This document shows, piece after piece, positions 50,202 through 59,913 of a stretch of DNA of 64,000 bases. The position numbers and the translations under genes are program-made. The first letter of the stretch is position 1, and the number at the start of each line of letters is the position of its first letter. This DNA is from Bin5 sp022827195. Its GTDB lineage: Bacteria; Chloroflexota; Anaerolineae; Caldilineales; Caldilineaceae. The notes beneath the pieces were generated by a model. It had not been told where the DNA came from, made no database searches, and saw nothing but the letters and a program-made list of their open reading frames with translations. Location of the stretch: assembly GCA_965208275.1 (NCBI GenBank), contig OZ242331.1, forward strand, positions 2,976,001 through 3,040,000. The letters are read 5' to 3'.

Positions 50202-51530
50202 TTAGCGGCTGGACCAGAATTCGTCCAGAAGCTCCTGGTCGGCTTCTGCAGCGATCTGCAGGGCCGTTTCCGGGTCCTCGTCGGCCAGGATAACCATGTC
50301 GAAAGAATCGATAATGGCCTGACGCTGATTGCTCTCATCGACGAAGAATGTGGCGTAAGAATATGCCAGTCCGGCGGCGAACGCCCCCAGTTTCTCATCG
50401 GCCAGCAGTTCGGGATTGCTACCTGCTTCGAGTTGGGCAGGCAGTTCACCGACGATGTCGACCCAGATGGCGCCGGCCTCCGAGCTGGTGATGTACTGCA
50501 GGAACTTGACCGAGGCGTCGAATCGGTCCTGGTCGGCGGCGGCCTTCTTGGTCAGCCCGTGGGTCCAGTAGGAACCAAAGGTGCTCTTGATGCCGTTGTG
50601 CTCGGGCAACTCGGTGACACCGAAGTTCATCTCCGGATTGTTGTTGGCGATGGTACCGAGACGGAAGGAGCCGTCCACGTGGAAACAGACGTGGCCGCCG
50701 ACGAAGGCGTTGGTACTGCCGTCAAACAGGTCGCGGTCGCCGGTCGCCAGCTCGGTGTGGAAGGCGAGCAGATAGTTCCAGGCCTGGAGACCGGCCTCGT
50801 CGTTGTAGAGAACCTCGGTAGTTTCGTCGCTGTAAGGCACTCCGCCGAACTGACGTACCAGCACCTCGCGGAACCAGTGGTGGTCCTGGGCGGACGGGTC
50901 GGCAACGAAGCCCTCGACAACGAAATTGCCTTCGTCGTCTCGCTGGGTGCACGCCACAGCCTGATCGACAAGCTCATCCAGCGTTGCCGGCGGGCTTTCG
51001 GGATCAAGCCCGGCCTCTGCCATCAGGTCTTTGTTATAGAAGAGCGCGAGGGCGCGTACGGCGGTGGGCAGCGTGTAGAGCGTGCCTTCGACGAAGCTGG
51101 CCTGCACCATCGGGCTGAACTTCTCGCCGACCATCGAAGGGGGGAAGGCATCCTCCGGCAGGGGCACGAGATAGCCGGCGTCGATCCATACCGACTGCCA
51201 GCCGTAAAAGAGCGTGGCCACGTCCGGGCCTACGCCGGCCGGGACGCTGGCAGCGATCTTGTCGCGAAACTCGGCGTAGGGGATGTCGGCGTTGTGGATG
51301 ACCTTGATATTCGGATTGGCTTCCTCAAAATTGGCGATCAGCTGATTCATGGCATCGACCCTGGCGCCAAAATTGTACTGCCAGTATTCGATCTCGATCA
51401 CCTCTTCAGCCGGCGCGGACTCTTCGGGCGCAGCTTCTGGGGCGGGCGCGGCCGGCGCGGGGCAGGCGGCCAGCAGCAGCGCGCTCACAAGAAGAACGCT
51501 GATCAGGATGGGCAAATTGGACCGTTTCAT
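50202..51530 (-). CDS. Extracellular sugar-binding lipoprotein of ABC transporter
   Basis: A 442-residue family 1 solute-binding protein. The lipoprotein signal MKRSNLPILISVLLVSALLLAAC places the lipidated Cys at 23; it is followed by a Pro/Ala/Glu-rich linker and then IEYWQYNFG, a usual start for this family. YNKDLMAEAGLDPESPPATLDEL is a recognised family block. It should capture a sugar at the outer face and deliver it to the two permeases downstream. CGHV-type cysteines inside are not conserved in a way I recognise. Confidence 0.92.
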   Translation of the reverse strand: MKRSNLPILISVLLVSALLLAACPAPAAPAPEAAPEESAPAEEVIEIEYWQYNFGARVDAMNQLIANFEEANPNIKVIHNADIPYAEFRDKIAASVPAGVGPDVATLFYGWQSVWIDAGYLVPLPEDAFPPSMVGEKFSPMVQASFVEGTLYTLPTAVRALALFYNKDLMAEAGLDPESPPATLDELVDQAVACTQRDDEGNFVVEGFVADPSAQDHHWFREVLVRQFGGVPYSDETTEVLYNDEAGLQAWNYLLAFHTELATGDRDLFDGSTNAFVGGHVCFHVDGSFRLGTIANNNPEMNFGVTELPEHNGIKSTFGSYWTHGLTKKAAADQDRFDASVKFLQYITSSEAGAIWVDIVGELPAQLEAGSNPELLADEKLGAFAAGLAYSYATFFVDESNQRQAIIDSFDMVILADEDPETALQIAAEADQELLDEFWSSR

Positions 51531-51609
51531 CGTTCAATTCCTCCTTAGAGTGAAAAAAAGGGACTTCTTCGTCCGTACAGTGCCTCGAAAGGCTGTGAGA
51601 AGGGCAAAG

Positions 51610-52566
51610 TCAAAAGGGAATCTTTAGCAGGCGTGCGGCGTTGCCCGCGAAAATCATCTGGATGTCCTGTTCGGGCAGATTGAGGTCCAGGCAGTTGCGC
51701 ATCTGGTCTTGCAGGTACTCGAGCGTAAAGCCGCGCGGGAACCAGCTGCTGTCGGTGCCAAAAATGATGCGGCCGGGGCCGATCGTCTCGTAGTACTTTC
51801 GGAACAGGTACTTGACGGTTACCTCACCGGGTACCCAACGGATCCACTGGAGGCTGCCGCTGGTGTCCACGGAGACGTTGGGGCAAGCCCAGCAGAGCTG
51901 CAAGGTCTCCCGTTCCCAGGCGCAGCCGAAATGCGGGATGACAAATGTCACGTCGGGGAAGGCCTTGGCGATGTTGTGCAGCTTGAACGGGCTGATGTTT
52001 TCATGCCAGGCGATGCCGCCGGCACTCCCTTGAATGCCGAAATGGATGAGCACAGGGATGTCCAGCTCGGCGCATTTCTCCCAGACAGGCCAGATCGATT
52101 CGTCCTCGATAGGCTGCTCGATCATTGGCGCCAGCAGCTTGTACCCCCGAAGCCCCAGCTCGCTAACCGCATGCTCCAGTTGGGCTACGGCGTCCCTGTC
52201 GAAAGGGTTGTGATGTGCGAACCCGATGAATTTGTCGGGGTACCAGCTGACGATTTCGGCCAGATGCTCATTGCCGCCACCGGTTACGAAGCCTACTGCA
52301 CGCACGCCGTGCTCGTCCAGTTCTGCTGCCCAGCGACGGGCCTGCTCCCTATCGCCCGGGTGGTCGTTTGCCGATTCAGCCTGCGGGAATCCCCACATGC
52401 GTCGCCAGTGTTCACCGTAAGGGCGGCTCAACTCCTGCACTTTGCGCGCCCGCTCCTCACCCACTTTCTCGACGTATTTCTGCATTGTATTTCCCATATT
52501 TGGGAACCACGGCTTTTGCGTGGGGAAGTGAACGTGAAAATCAATGATCTCAAAGCCCTGATACAT
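51610..52566 (-). CDS. Amidohydrolase family protein (ACMSD-like TIM barrel)
   Basis: A 318-residue metal-dependent TIM-barrel protein of the amidohydrolase-2 group, which includes ACMSD-type decarboxylases and lactonases. Metal ligands: FHVHF near residue 12-14, IHFG near 176, PHFG near 212, and the aspartate in FGTDSSWFPRG near 273. The ATG at 52566 has AAGGAG 5 bases upstream. Lying between a BadF-type kinase and a sugar ABC transporter suggests sugar-derived lactone or acid substrates; that is inference from position. Confidence 0.88.
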   Translation of the reverse strand: MYQGFEIIDFHVHFPTQKPWFPNMGNTMQKYVEKVGEERARKVQELSRPYGEHWRRMWGFPQAESANDHPGDREQARRWAAELDEHGVRAVGFVTGGGNEHLAEIVSWYPDKFIGFAHHNPFDRDAVAQLEHAVSELGLRGYKLLAPMIEQPIEDESIWPVWEKCAELDIPVLIHFGIQGSAGGIAWHENISPFKLHNIAKAFPDVTFVIPHFGCAWERETLQLCWACPNVSVDTSGSLQWIRWVPGEVTVKYLFRKYYETIGPGRIIFGTDSSWFPRGFTLEYLQDQMRNCLDLNLPEQDIQMIFAGNAARLLKIPF

Positions 52567-52628
52567 TTTCACTCCTTGCGGAGGATGGCACGGCCGCGAA
52601 TACGGCTGAGTCCATTGCCCCCTTTCGT

Positions 52629-53612
52629 TCAGCCAGGAGACGGCTGTCCATGCGCTTGCAGTGTGTCATTGGGCAGGAGCGCCGGCTTGCGGGCCAGCAA
52701 AGATGCCCCAAAAGCAGGGGCCGCGCGCGCTGGCACGAATTGGCAGCCGGGCAGCAGCGCAGAGAGCTCGGATTGAAACGCCCGCCTCAACTGCCTTGAT
52801 TCCTCCAGAACAGTTCCGGCAGTGGCGACCCTCGGGGCGGTAAGGTGCTTGACCTTACGAAGTACGGACACGGCTGTTGCCGCCAGTTCTGCCCCTGCAT
52901 TTTCGAGAATCGAAAGCGCCACGCTGTCTCCGGCGTCTGCCGCCCGCGTGACAAAGGGCGCGAAGGACCGCAGCTGGAAATGGGCATGTGCGATACTTGT
53001 GTCGAGGTCGGCGATCCAATCGACCCAATCCTGGGCCGAATGCCCGACTACGGCGAGGAAACTGTCCGCCAGGCAGGTGGCGGGACCGCGGCCGTCCAGG
53101 GCGGCCACCGCGGCCCGCAGTCCGGCGCGTCCGATATTGAACCCGCTGCCGGCGTCGCCCAGCCAGTGGCCGAGGCCGTCCGTGCGCGCGGAGTTCCGAT
53201 TGCGGCCGACCGCAAAGCCAACAGCGCCGCTGCCGGCTGCGATCAGAGCGCCCGGACCGCCAAGGAAAGCGCCCGCCCAGGCGACGACGGAGTCATTCAC
53301 CGAATACCACGGGCACATGAGTCCACAGCCGACCAGAGCGGATTCAAGAGACTGACGCACATTTTCCATGTCGGACAGCCCATCAGAGCCAGCCATGCCA
53401 GCGCAAGTGGACTGCACTTCGACCGGGTCAATATTTGAATCGGCCAGCGCACGTGTAATCGCCGCTGCGATGTTGTTGCTGGCCTCTCCGACGTCGACGA
53501 GATGATAGTTGGAGGGACCGTCCTTCCCTTCGGCGACCAAGTCCCCGGTCCGGTCCGACAGCACGACGTGTGTCTTGGTCGCGCCGCCGTCGATTCCAAG
53601 AAAGTAAACCAC
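52629..53612 (-). CDS. BadF/BcrA-type ATPase, N-acetylglucosamine-kinase-like
   Basis: A 327-residue ASKHA-fold protein: phosphate-1 loop LGIDGGATKTHVVLSD at the start, NDSVVAWAGAFLGGPGALIAAGSG (phosphate-2) and DAGSGFNIG. This build matches N-acetylglucosamine/glucosamine kinases rather than the Fe-S activators of benzoyl-CoA reductase, since no cysteine pair for a cluster is visible. It heads the minus-strand unit that includes an amidohydrolase and a sugar transporter, so phosphorylation of an imported amino sugar is plausible. The start is GTG at 53612. Confidence 0.82.
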   Translation of the reverse strand: MVYFLGIDGGATKTHVVLSDRTGDLVAEGKDGPSNYHLVDVGEASNNIAAAITRALADSNIDPVEVQSTCAGMAGSDGLSDMENVRQSLESALVGCGLMCPWYSVNDSVVAWAGAFLGGPGALIAAGSGAVGFAVGRNRNSARTDGLGHWLGDAGSGFNIGRAGLRAAVAALDGRGPATCLADSFLAVVGHSAQDWVDWIADLDTSIAHAHFQLRSFAPFVTRAADAGDSVALSILENAGAELAATAVSVLRKVKHLTAPRVATAGTVLEESRQLRRAFQSELSALLPGCQFVPARAAPAFGASLLARKPALLPNDTLQAHGQPSPG

Positions 53613-53865
53613 ATATGGATTGTAGCCCGAAAGCCGCAGATGTCAAGCGTTGGGTAGCCAAACTTACGAAGGGAGGGTGGATTTTGCCCGCCTTTGGATT
53701 CGGTGGGACAATTGCAGTAAACAGAGCCATCTGCCGAATTGGGACGCGGATCATGAGTGACGGTTTTCGCTTGGCGAAAAGACGGTTGCAGTCCGGTCAG
53801 CGAGGCGAAGGGCAGCGGCCTCTGCTAGATGGGCATAAGCCTGAGGAAGGGACTCCGGTTTGCTA

Positions 53866-54456
53866 ATGCGACAGGCTAGAATTGAACGAAAGACAAAAGA
53901 GACGCAGATCGACCTTGAGTTGGCGCTGGACGGCCGCGGCGCGTCTGAGGTCGACACCGGCATCGGCTTCCTCGACCATATGCTGACGCTCCTGGCCGGG
54001 CATGGGCTGTTCGATCTCAGCGTGCAGGCGCGCGGCGATCTCCACATCGACGAGCATCACACCGCCGAGGATGTATGCATCTGCCTGGGGCGAGCCTTCG
54101 ATCAGGCATTGGGAGATCGGGGGGGCATCGTGCGGACCGCGCAGGCTTACGTCCCTATGGACGAGACGCTGGCGCGCGTTGTGGTTGATCTTGGCGGCCG
54201 GCCGTACTGCGTTTTCGACGCAGAGTTCAATACACCGCAGCTGGGGCAACTGAGCACAGATCTCCTATTCCATCTGTTCGAAAGCATCGCCATCCACGGG
54301 CGAATGAACCTGCACGCCGCGGTCCTGTACGGTCGCAACGACCATCACAAGGCCGAAGGACTGTTCAAGGCCCTGGCTCGCGCACTGGACGCGGCCACAC
54401 GCCTCGAGGACAGGAGGACGGGCGTTCCCAGCACAAAGGGTACGCTGACTGCGTAA
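53866..54456 (+). CDS. hisB: Imidazoleglycerol-phosphate dehydratase
   Basis: A 196-residue HisB, the sixth step in histidine synthesis. The metal-binding histidine clusters are present: FLDHMLTLLAGHG, DEHHTAEDV and NDHHKAEGLFKA. Length matches monofunctional HisB. ATG 53866 gives MRQARIERKTKETQI; a TTG two codons earlier is possible. No other his genes are adjacent. It diverges from the BadF-type gene across 253 bp in which I found no distinct promoter. Confidence 0.94.
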   Translation: MRQARIERKTKETQIDLELALDGRGASEVDTGIGFLDHMLTLLAGHGLFDLSVQARGDLHIDEHHTAEDVCICLGRAFDQALGDRGGIVRTAQAYVPMDETLARVVVDLGGRPYCVFDAEFNTPQLGQLSTDLLFHLFESIAIHGRMNLHAAVLYGRNDHHKAEGLFKALARALDAATRLEDRRTGVPSTKGTLTA

Positions 54457-54557
54457 GCTCGGTCAAGCGCCGTCAGAGCACAGAGAGCGTAACGCGTGTT
54501 CTCCAGCCTCGCCCCATTCCCATTCCCTGAAAGCTCACCAATGCAAAGGCGCATTCC

Positions 54558-55568
54558 ATGAAAGCAGACACTTTGACGGACGTCGAAGTCCCAACGCTCG
54601 ACGAGATCCGCGCCTCGCGCGGCCGCATCGATCCCTACATTGTGCGGACGCCGGTATGGCGCTGGCAGAGCGATACGGTGAGAAAAACGCTGGGGCCGGA
54701 CACTGAGGTGTGGCTGAAACTTGAACTTTTTCAGAAGACAGGCACCTTCAAGCCGCGCGGCGCGGTCAATGACCTGCTGCAACTGGACGCGGCGGACAGG
54801 AAGAGAGGCGTCACCGCGGTTAGTGCGGGAAATCATGCAATAGCAGTAGCCTACGCCGCACAGATATTCGGGGTGAGCGCCAAGGTGGTAATGCCGGCTT
54901 CTGCGCCCCACTTCCGCGTGGAGAAGGCCCGCAGCTATGGCGCCGAAGTAGTACTGGTCGAAGATGTATATGAGGGGTTTGCGGAGGTCGAACGAATCCA
55001 GGCGGAAGAGGGACGGGCGCTCGTGCACCCCTTTGAGGGCCGGGCAATCGTCGCCGGACAGGCAACCGTGGGACTGGAGTTGTGCGAGGACGCGCCGCCG
55101 CTGAACATGCTCATTGTGCCGGTGGGCGGCGGCGGTCTGGCCGCAGGGATCGCCTCAGCTGTGAAGCAGCTGCAGCCCGATTGCGCCATCTACGGCGTGG
55201 AGCCGGAGGGTGCAGATACAATGCACCGCAGCTTTGCAAGCGGCAGGCTCGAATCGATCGAGAGCGTTCAGACCATTGCCACAAGCCTGGGCGCGCCGGC
55301 GGCACTGCCTTACAGCTACGCCCTCTGCCGGCAGTTCCTGCAGGATGTTGCACTCGTCAGCGATGAGGAGATGATCTGCGCGGTCCGGCTTCTCTTCCAC
55401 GAGATGAAACTGGCTTGCGAACCGGCCTGCGCGGCATCGACCGCGGCGCTGTTCGGCCCGCTGCGCGCGCAGGCGGCCGGCAAGCGGGTGGGGCTGATAT
55501 TGTGCGGCTCGAATATCGGCGTGGACACGTTCATCCAGCTGATGGGCCAGGACGGAGGGGATGATTGA
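54558..55568 (+). CDS. Threonine/serine dehydratase-like PLP enzyme
   Basis: A 336-residue fold-type II PLP enzyme. The Schiff-base lysine is in TGTFKPRGAVNDL, the substrate loop is SAGNHAIAVAYAA, and the phosphate-binding glycine loop is PVGGGGLAAGI. It has no C-terminal ACT regulatory domain, so it resembles catabolic threonine ammonia-lyase or serine racemase/hydroxyaspartate dehydratase rather than biosynthetic IlvA. Its end overlaps the next gene by 8 bp, indicating an operon with the DHODH-like gene. Confidence 0.88.
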   Translation: MKADTLTDVEVPTLDEIRASRGRIDPYIVRTPVWRWQSDTVRKTLGPDTEVWLKLELFQKTGTFKPRGAVNDLLQLDAADRKRGVTAVSAGNHAIAVAYAAQIFGVSAKVVMPASAPHFRVEKARSYGAEVVLVEDVYEGFAEVERIQAEEGRALVHPFEGRAIVAGQATVGLELCEDAPPLNMLIVPVGGGGLAAGIASAVKQLQPDCAIYGVEPEGADTMHRSFASGRLESIESVQTIATSLGAPAALPYSYALCRQFLQDVALVSDEEMICAVRLLFHEMKLACEPACAASTAALFGPLRAQAAGKRVGLILCGSNIGVDTFIQLMGQDGGDD

Positions 55569-56400
55569 ACTGGCGCCCGACCACAAGCTGGGACTGCCCG
55601 TGGCCTGCCCGGTTATGCTGGCGGCCGGCAGCATAGGGTACGGCGAGTCCCGACACCGCGAGTTGACGCTTGACCGGTTCGGCGCGGTCGTCATCGGTCC
55701 ATTTACAAACCGCAGCCGGGCGGGCAGCCAGCCGCCGCGCATGGCGGAAACCGTCGGCGGCTTTGTGCGCCGCGTTGACTTGCAGAACCGGGGCGTCTCC
55801 GCGGCGCTGAGGAAGTTTGGCCGCCTCTGGCCCCGTCTCGGCTGTCCGGTCATTGCTCAGATCGCAGACAGCGCAAAGGAGGATGCCGCGTCCACGGCGC
55901 GCCGACTCTCCGGCGTGGAAGGAATCGACGGGTTTGAGCTTGTCTGCAGCTTGGAGGCGGGCGAGCTGGAGTTGGGCAGGCTGCTGGAGGCGCTCCTGTT
56001 TGAGTCGGACCTGCCTGTTCTGGTCAAGCTACCGCTGCCGCGTGCGGCGGCGCTGGCGCCGGCACTGATCGCGGGCGGCGCGGCCGGTATCGTGGCTGGC
56101 AGTCCACCGATTGGCGCGGCGGCGCATGGAGACGGAGGGACAGTTACCGGCGAGACGTTCGGGCCGGGCGTCTATCCGCTGATGCTGGCGGCATTGATGG
56201 AGGTGAAGGGGCTTGGCCTGACCGGCTCGCTGATCGCCTGCGGAGGCATCCACACGCGTGATCAAGCCCTACACTGCCTGGCTGCCGGCGCCGACGCGCT
56301 GCAACTTGACAGCCTCGCGTGGGTGGAACCGGCTGCGGCGAGTGCTGTGGCCGCGGCGTTCGCAGGCGTCAAACAGGCACAAGCCGGTGAAGACGGATGA
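55561..56400 (+). CDS. Dihydroorotate dehydrogenase-like protein (divergent)
   Basis: A 279-residue flavin TIM-barrel of the PyrD family: the block GPFTNRSRAGSQPPRMAETVGG corresponds to the FMN/substrate loop, DLQNRGV follows, and IACGGIHTRDQALHCLAAGADALQL is the C-terminal FMN phosphate site. The active-site loop with the catalytic Cys/Ser is not clear, so the reaction may differ from orotate formation. It overlaps its neighbours by 8 and 4 bp. Confidence 0.75.
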   Translation: MIELAPDHKLGLPVACPVMLAAGSIGYGESRHRELTLDRFGAVVIGPFTNRSRAGSQPPRMAETVGGFVRRVDLQNRGVSAALRKFGRLWPRLGCPVIAQIADSAKEDAASTARRLSGVEGIDGFELVCSLEAGELELGRLLEALLFESDLPVLVKLPLPRAAALAPALIAGGAAGIVAGSPPIGAAAHGDGGTVTGETFGPGVYPLMLAALMEVKGLGLTGSLIACGGIHTRDQALHCLAAGADALQLDSLAWVEPAAASAVAAAFAGVKQAQAGEDG

Positions 56401-56861
56401 GTCGTGGTCCGTTTGCCGGTGCCCTTCTCCTGTTTTTTCTCTCATTCCGCCTCGTTTACATACCGGCCAGCGTTCTCACCCATACCGGGCACGGTCTGCC
56501 CTGGTTGACAGCGCTATTGGGTTGCGCGGCGACTTTTGGCGCGGAGTGGCTGACCCGGCGGCTGGGAAGCGATTGGCAAATGCGCGAGCAGAAACGGGCG
56601 CCGGTCGTGGCAATTCTGGCGCTGGTCGCACTCGGTTTCTTTCCCGAGGAGGCGCCAATCGGGGTCATATTGTGGGCGGGGATTGGCACGGCCTGGGGGA
56701 TTGGGACGCGTGGATGGGTTGGTCGCTCTGCACGGGCGCCCGTTGTGATCGCCGCCGCTGCAATCGGCGCGCTGCTGGGCGCGACAGGTCTGTTCGGCCC
56801 GGGTAGCTGGCTGGCGGCGGCCGTGCTGGGGACCGGGCTGTGGTATTGGAGGGAGGACTGA
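56397..56861 (+). CDS. Small membrane protein of unknown function
   Basis: A 154-residue protein with about five hydrophobic segments (roughly 5-24, 35-52, 68-83, 87-103, 115-145) and few charged residues between them. I do not recognise a family. The ATG overlaps the stop of the DHODH-like gene by 4 bp, so it is translated with it and belongs to the hisB-side operon. It ends WYWRED. Confidence 0.7.
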   Translation: MSRGPFAGALLLFFLSFRLVYIPASVLTHTGHGLPWLTALLGCAATFGAEWLTRRLGSDWQMREQKRAPVVAILALVALGFFPEEAPIGVILWAGIGTAWGIGTRGWVGRSARAPVVIAAAAIGALLGATGLFGPGSWLAAAVLGTGLWYWRED

Positions 56862-57393
56862 AGATCCCTAACGAGAATTCTATTCGCTTTATTTCGCGTC
56901 TGCCACTTAAGGGTAAATCCCTTTTGAAACCCCGACTTATTGAGAGGAGTGCCCATACAGTACACGGACACTTGGGTCGCACCCACGTCGGGAAAGAATA
57001 CATGGGTCCATTAAGGAAACACTAAATGTTCCGGATACTTGAAGCCAAAGAGCTCAAGTTGGATACGAACAATGCATCACCATTCCCAGAAAAGTATTTG
57101 GCGACATTGGGAGACATATGTCCCCCTCTCTAACGACAAAACGAGAGATTCCCGGTCCCGAGAGACTAAGAACCCACAAACCCGCTACGTCAGATTCACG
57201 CACTCCCATACCATGGGACCAACGGCCGGAAAAACCAGGACAGGTCTGACAGTTCCAAAAGAGCAGAACTCTTGCTTTCATTGGGAAATAGTTTGGACGC
57301 AAAAATTAGGCCATTTGGACGTCATGGATTTAGAATGGGACGGCTTTGTACCGAGACTCCCTAACTCTTGCATAGAATTTTGATGAGGTGAGA
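56862..57393. other. Intergenic region at the boundary of an AT-richer island
   Basis: About 530 bp without a supported gene. Base composition shifts to AT-richer than upstream. Its middle (57065-57262) is copy B of the dispersed repeat. The open frame at 57039-57383 reads through that repeat and has no ribosome site or family likeness. Confidence 0.6.
57065..57262 (-). repeat. Dispersed intergenic repeat, copy B
   Basis: Reverse-strand counterpart of 8140-8325, with two identical blocks (57215-57230 and 57137-57146) at the same 94-base span. It carries a perfect 10-bp palindrome GACATATGTC (57113-57122), degraded in copy A. Confidence 0.65.
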
Positions 57394-59913
57394 ATGGTCG
57401 ATTTCGCGAAACTCAGATCTAGGCGTTTGAATCCTAGGTCCATTCACCCAGAGGAAGTCTTCCTTCGACTTCCGAAATCGCCAGGAATCAACGATCTCTG
57501 GAATGGTCAGGCCGAAGCGCTGAGGCTGTGGCACGCCAGGAGGGATCAAAAAGACACCGTTGTTAAACTAAATACAGGTGGCGGCAAAACTCTTGTAGGT
57601 CTCCTCATTTGCCAATCTATTCTAAACGAGGAAAGAGCGCCTGTCCTTTATTTGTGCCCGAACAGACAGCTACAAGAGCAAGTCATCGAACAGTCTCAGA
57701 AGTACGGGATTCCTACGGTTGCCTATTCAAAGGAACCCGGGCATCCGATAGAATTCTTAGCTGGTCGTGCTGTTATGATTGCTACATACCACGCTCTCTT
57801 CAATGGTCGCAGCAAGTTTGGGCTAACCGGATCTTTCGAGCAAGTTAGACTTGCCGGAATCGTCCTGGATGACGCTCATACGGCGTTTTCGAATATGAGG
57901 GACATCTTCTCTCTGTCCATAAAGAGGGAAGAGCTTGAAGACCTGTATTACGAGATTGCTATTCAATTCAGGGGAGATATTGAACGTCAAAGTCGTCCAG
58001 GTACCTTTGACGATGTGATTGCAGGAAGAGACAGATCTATCATTGAAGTTCCTTATATTGCGTGGACAAATAGGGCCTTGGAAGTCCGACAAAGACTTGC
58101 TGGGATTGCCCAAGAGCGATTCCCCTTTGTTTGGCCCTTGATAAGAGATTCGTTCAAGCAATCTCACGCTCTCATTAGCAAGGACCAATTCTCTATCACG
58201 CCGTTTTTTCCACTAGTCGATCTATTTCCAAGTTTTACTGACTGCCCTCGCCGCATTTATATGTCTGCTACATTCGCCGATGACAGTTCTCTGATAAGGA
58301 CTTTCGACGCAGATTCGGGTTCAGTTTCGAAACCAATCTTTCCAACATCGCTAGCAGGCGTTGGAGAGAGGCTGATTCTTGCCCCGGAGTTGATGCCACT
58401 GTACGGCTTCGACCACAAAGACTTAGCCGGCAAACTTGCGTTAAATGTGGCGAAGTCTGCGGGGGTTGTAATACTGGCTCCATCGAAATCAAGAGCACAA
58501 AAATGGGAGGACGTAGCGAGCTTAGCTGACGGCGATAGTGTTGCACTTGCAGTCAAAGCCCTTAGACTGGGAACCGACCGAGGCCCATTTGTCTTTCCTC
58601 ACAGGTACGACGGCATTGACCTTCCTGACGACAGTTGCAGGTTGCTGATTCTCTCAGGACTTCCGAGGGGTGCCAACGCATATGGCTTGTTCAGAGCAGC
58701 CGTGCTGGAGGGCAGTAGTGCCATAAACTCAACACTTGCCCAGCTAATTGAACAGGGAATGGGAAGAGGCACAAGAGGAGGAGGAGATCATTGTGTTGTC
58801 CTACTACTAGGAAATGAGCTCGTAGGTTGGATCAGCCGCAAAGAGAATCTCAGGTTGCTAACAAGATCTACTCAGGCCCAAGTCGAGATCGGAGAAGACA
58901 TTTGTAACGAAATTGATTCCCTTGATGCTCTTGGAAAGACGATGAAACTATGTTTGGAACGAGAAAGCGAGTGGACCGAGTATCACGCCAATTCACTTGC
59001 CGATTCTGCTGTCGAACAACCCGTTGATGTTCAGAGTCTTGAAATCGCGGAGGCCGAAAGGCGATACTTTCGGCTAGTGAGAATTGGATACAATCAAAAG
59101 GCGGCAGCCACCATGGAGGATTTCGCCCGCCAGACTCAATGTCTCGACCCCATGCAAAGAGGGTGGCTATTTGAACTAAGTGCTCGTGCAGCCCATCTTG
59201 ACGGCGATTCGGAGAAGCGTGAGAAGCTTCAACACGAAGCATTTTCTTACAACAAGAACTTGCATCGGCCTGCTTCTCAGGCGTTCTACAGGCCACTAAG
59301 TGCACCTACGAAGCAGGCCGAAAACATTGTAGACTACGTCACTAGTTTTGCCTTGAGACGGGGAGCGTTAGTCGATTTCGAAAAAATTGCGGCTTGGCTT
59401 GTACCCACTGTTTCGAGCGGTCAGTTTGAAGAGGGTCTGAAACGCTTTGGTGAAGTGTTAGGATTTGCAACACAAAGACCAGAAAGCGTGCAGGGAATAG
59501 GGCCAGACGTTCTTTGGCTCCTCGATAGCAGTGCCACATGGACTATCGAGGCTAAGAGCAAGAAGAACAGTAACAGCAGCTTAAGAAAGGAAGAGCACGG
59601 CCAGTTGTTGCAGGCCGTGCAATGGGCAAATCAGCACTATCCAAACATGAACCATCTCGGAGTAGTAGTTCACCCCAATTCCAATGCTACGAAGTCAGTT
59701 ACCGTTGGGTCAACTATGGCCCTCACTTTGCCAAAACTGGGTGAACTCGTAGGATCTGTCCGTACTCTATTAGAAGAGTTGGTCTCTGAACCGATGGGAC
59801 GACCAACTCTTGAGGTGAGATGCGAATCAAGACTTCCTGAGTTGCAACTCTGTCCTAGTCAGATTGAACACCGTTATCTTACCCCCTTCGTAAGTACCGA
59901 AAGCAAATTGTGA
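57394..59913 (+). CDS. DEAD/DEAH helicase fused to PD-(D/E)xK nuclease domain
   Basis: An 839-residue protein. SF2 motifs: Walker A NTGGGKT (60-66), DDAH (159-162), YMSATF (about 289-294) and a C-terminal helicase block EQGMGRGTRGGGDH (about 452-465) as in XPD/DinG-like enzymes. After a helical middle part, residues about 680-800 look like a PD-(D/E)xK nuclease: GIGPDVLWLL (Asp705) and WTIEAKSKKN (Glu719, Lys721). The codons are clearly AT-richer than those of all neighbours, pointing to transfer. GAGG stands 5 bases before ATG 57394; GTG 57388 is an alternative. Restriction of foreign DNA is likely, but no methylase or known partner lies alongside. Confidence 0.78.
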   Translation: MVDFAKLRSRRLNPRSIHPEEVFLRLPKSPGINDLWNGQAEALRLWHARRDQKDTVVKLNTGGGKTLVGLLICQSILNEERAPVLYLCPNRQLQEQVIEQSQKYGIPTVAYSKEPGHPIEFLAGRAVMIATYHALFNGRSKFGLTGSFEQVRLAGIVLDDAHTAFSNMRDIFSLSIKREELEDLYYEIAIQFRGDIERQSRPGTFDDVIAGRDRSIIEVPYIAWTNRALEVRQRLAGIAQERFPFVWPLIRDSFKQSHALISKDQFSITPFFPLVDLFPSFTDCPRRIYMSATFADDSSLIRTFDADSGSVSKPIFPTSLAGVGERLILAPELMPLYGFDHKDLAGKLALNVAKSAGVVILAPSKSRAQKWEDVASLADGDSVALAVKALRLGTDRGPFVFPHRYDGIDLPDDSCRLLILSGLPRGANAYGLFRAAVLEGSSAINSTLAQLIEQGMGRGTRGGGDHCVVLLLGNELVGWISRKENLRLLTRSTQAQVEIGEDICNEIDSLDALGKTMKLCLERESEWTEYHANSLADSAVEQPVDVQSLEIAEAERRYFRLVRIGYNQKAAATMEDFARQTQCLDPMQRGWLFELSARAAHLDGDSEKREKLQHEAFSYNKNLHRPASQAFYRPLSAPTKQAENIVDYVTSFALRRGALVDFEKIAAWLVPTVSSGQFEEGLKRFGEVLGFATQRPESVQGIGPDVLWLLDSSATWTIEAKSKKNSNSSLRKEEHGQLLQAVQWANQHYPNMNHLGVVVHPNSNATKSVTVGSTMALTLPKLGELVGSVRTLLEELVSEPMGRPTLEVRCESRLPELQLCPSQIEHRYLTPFVSTESKL

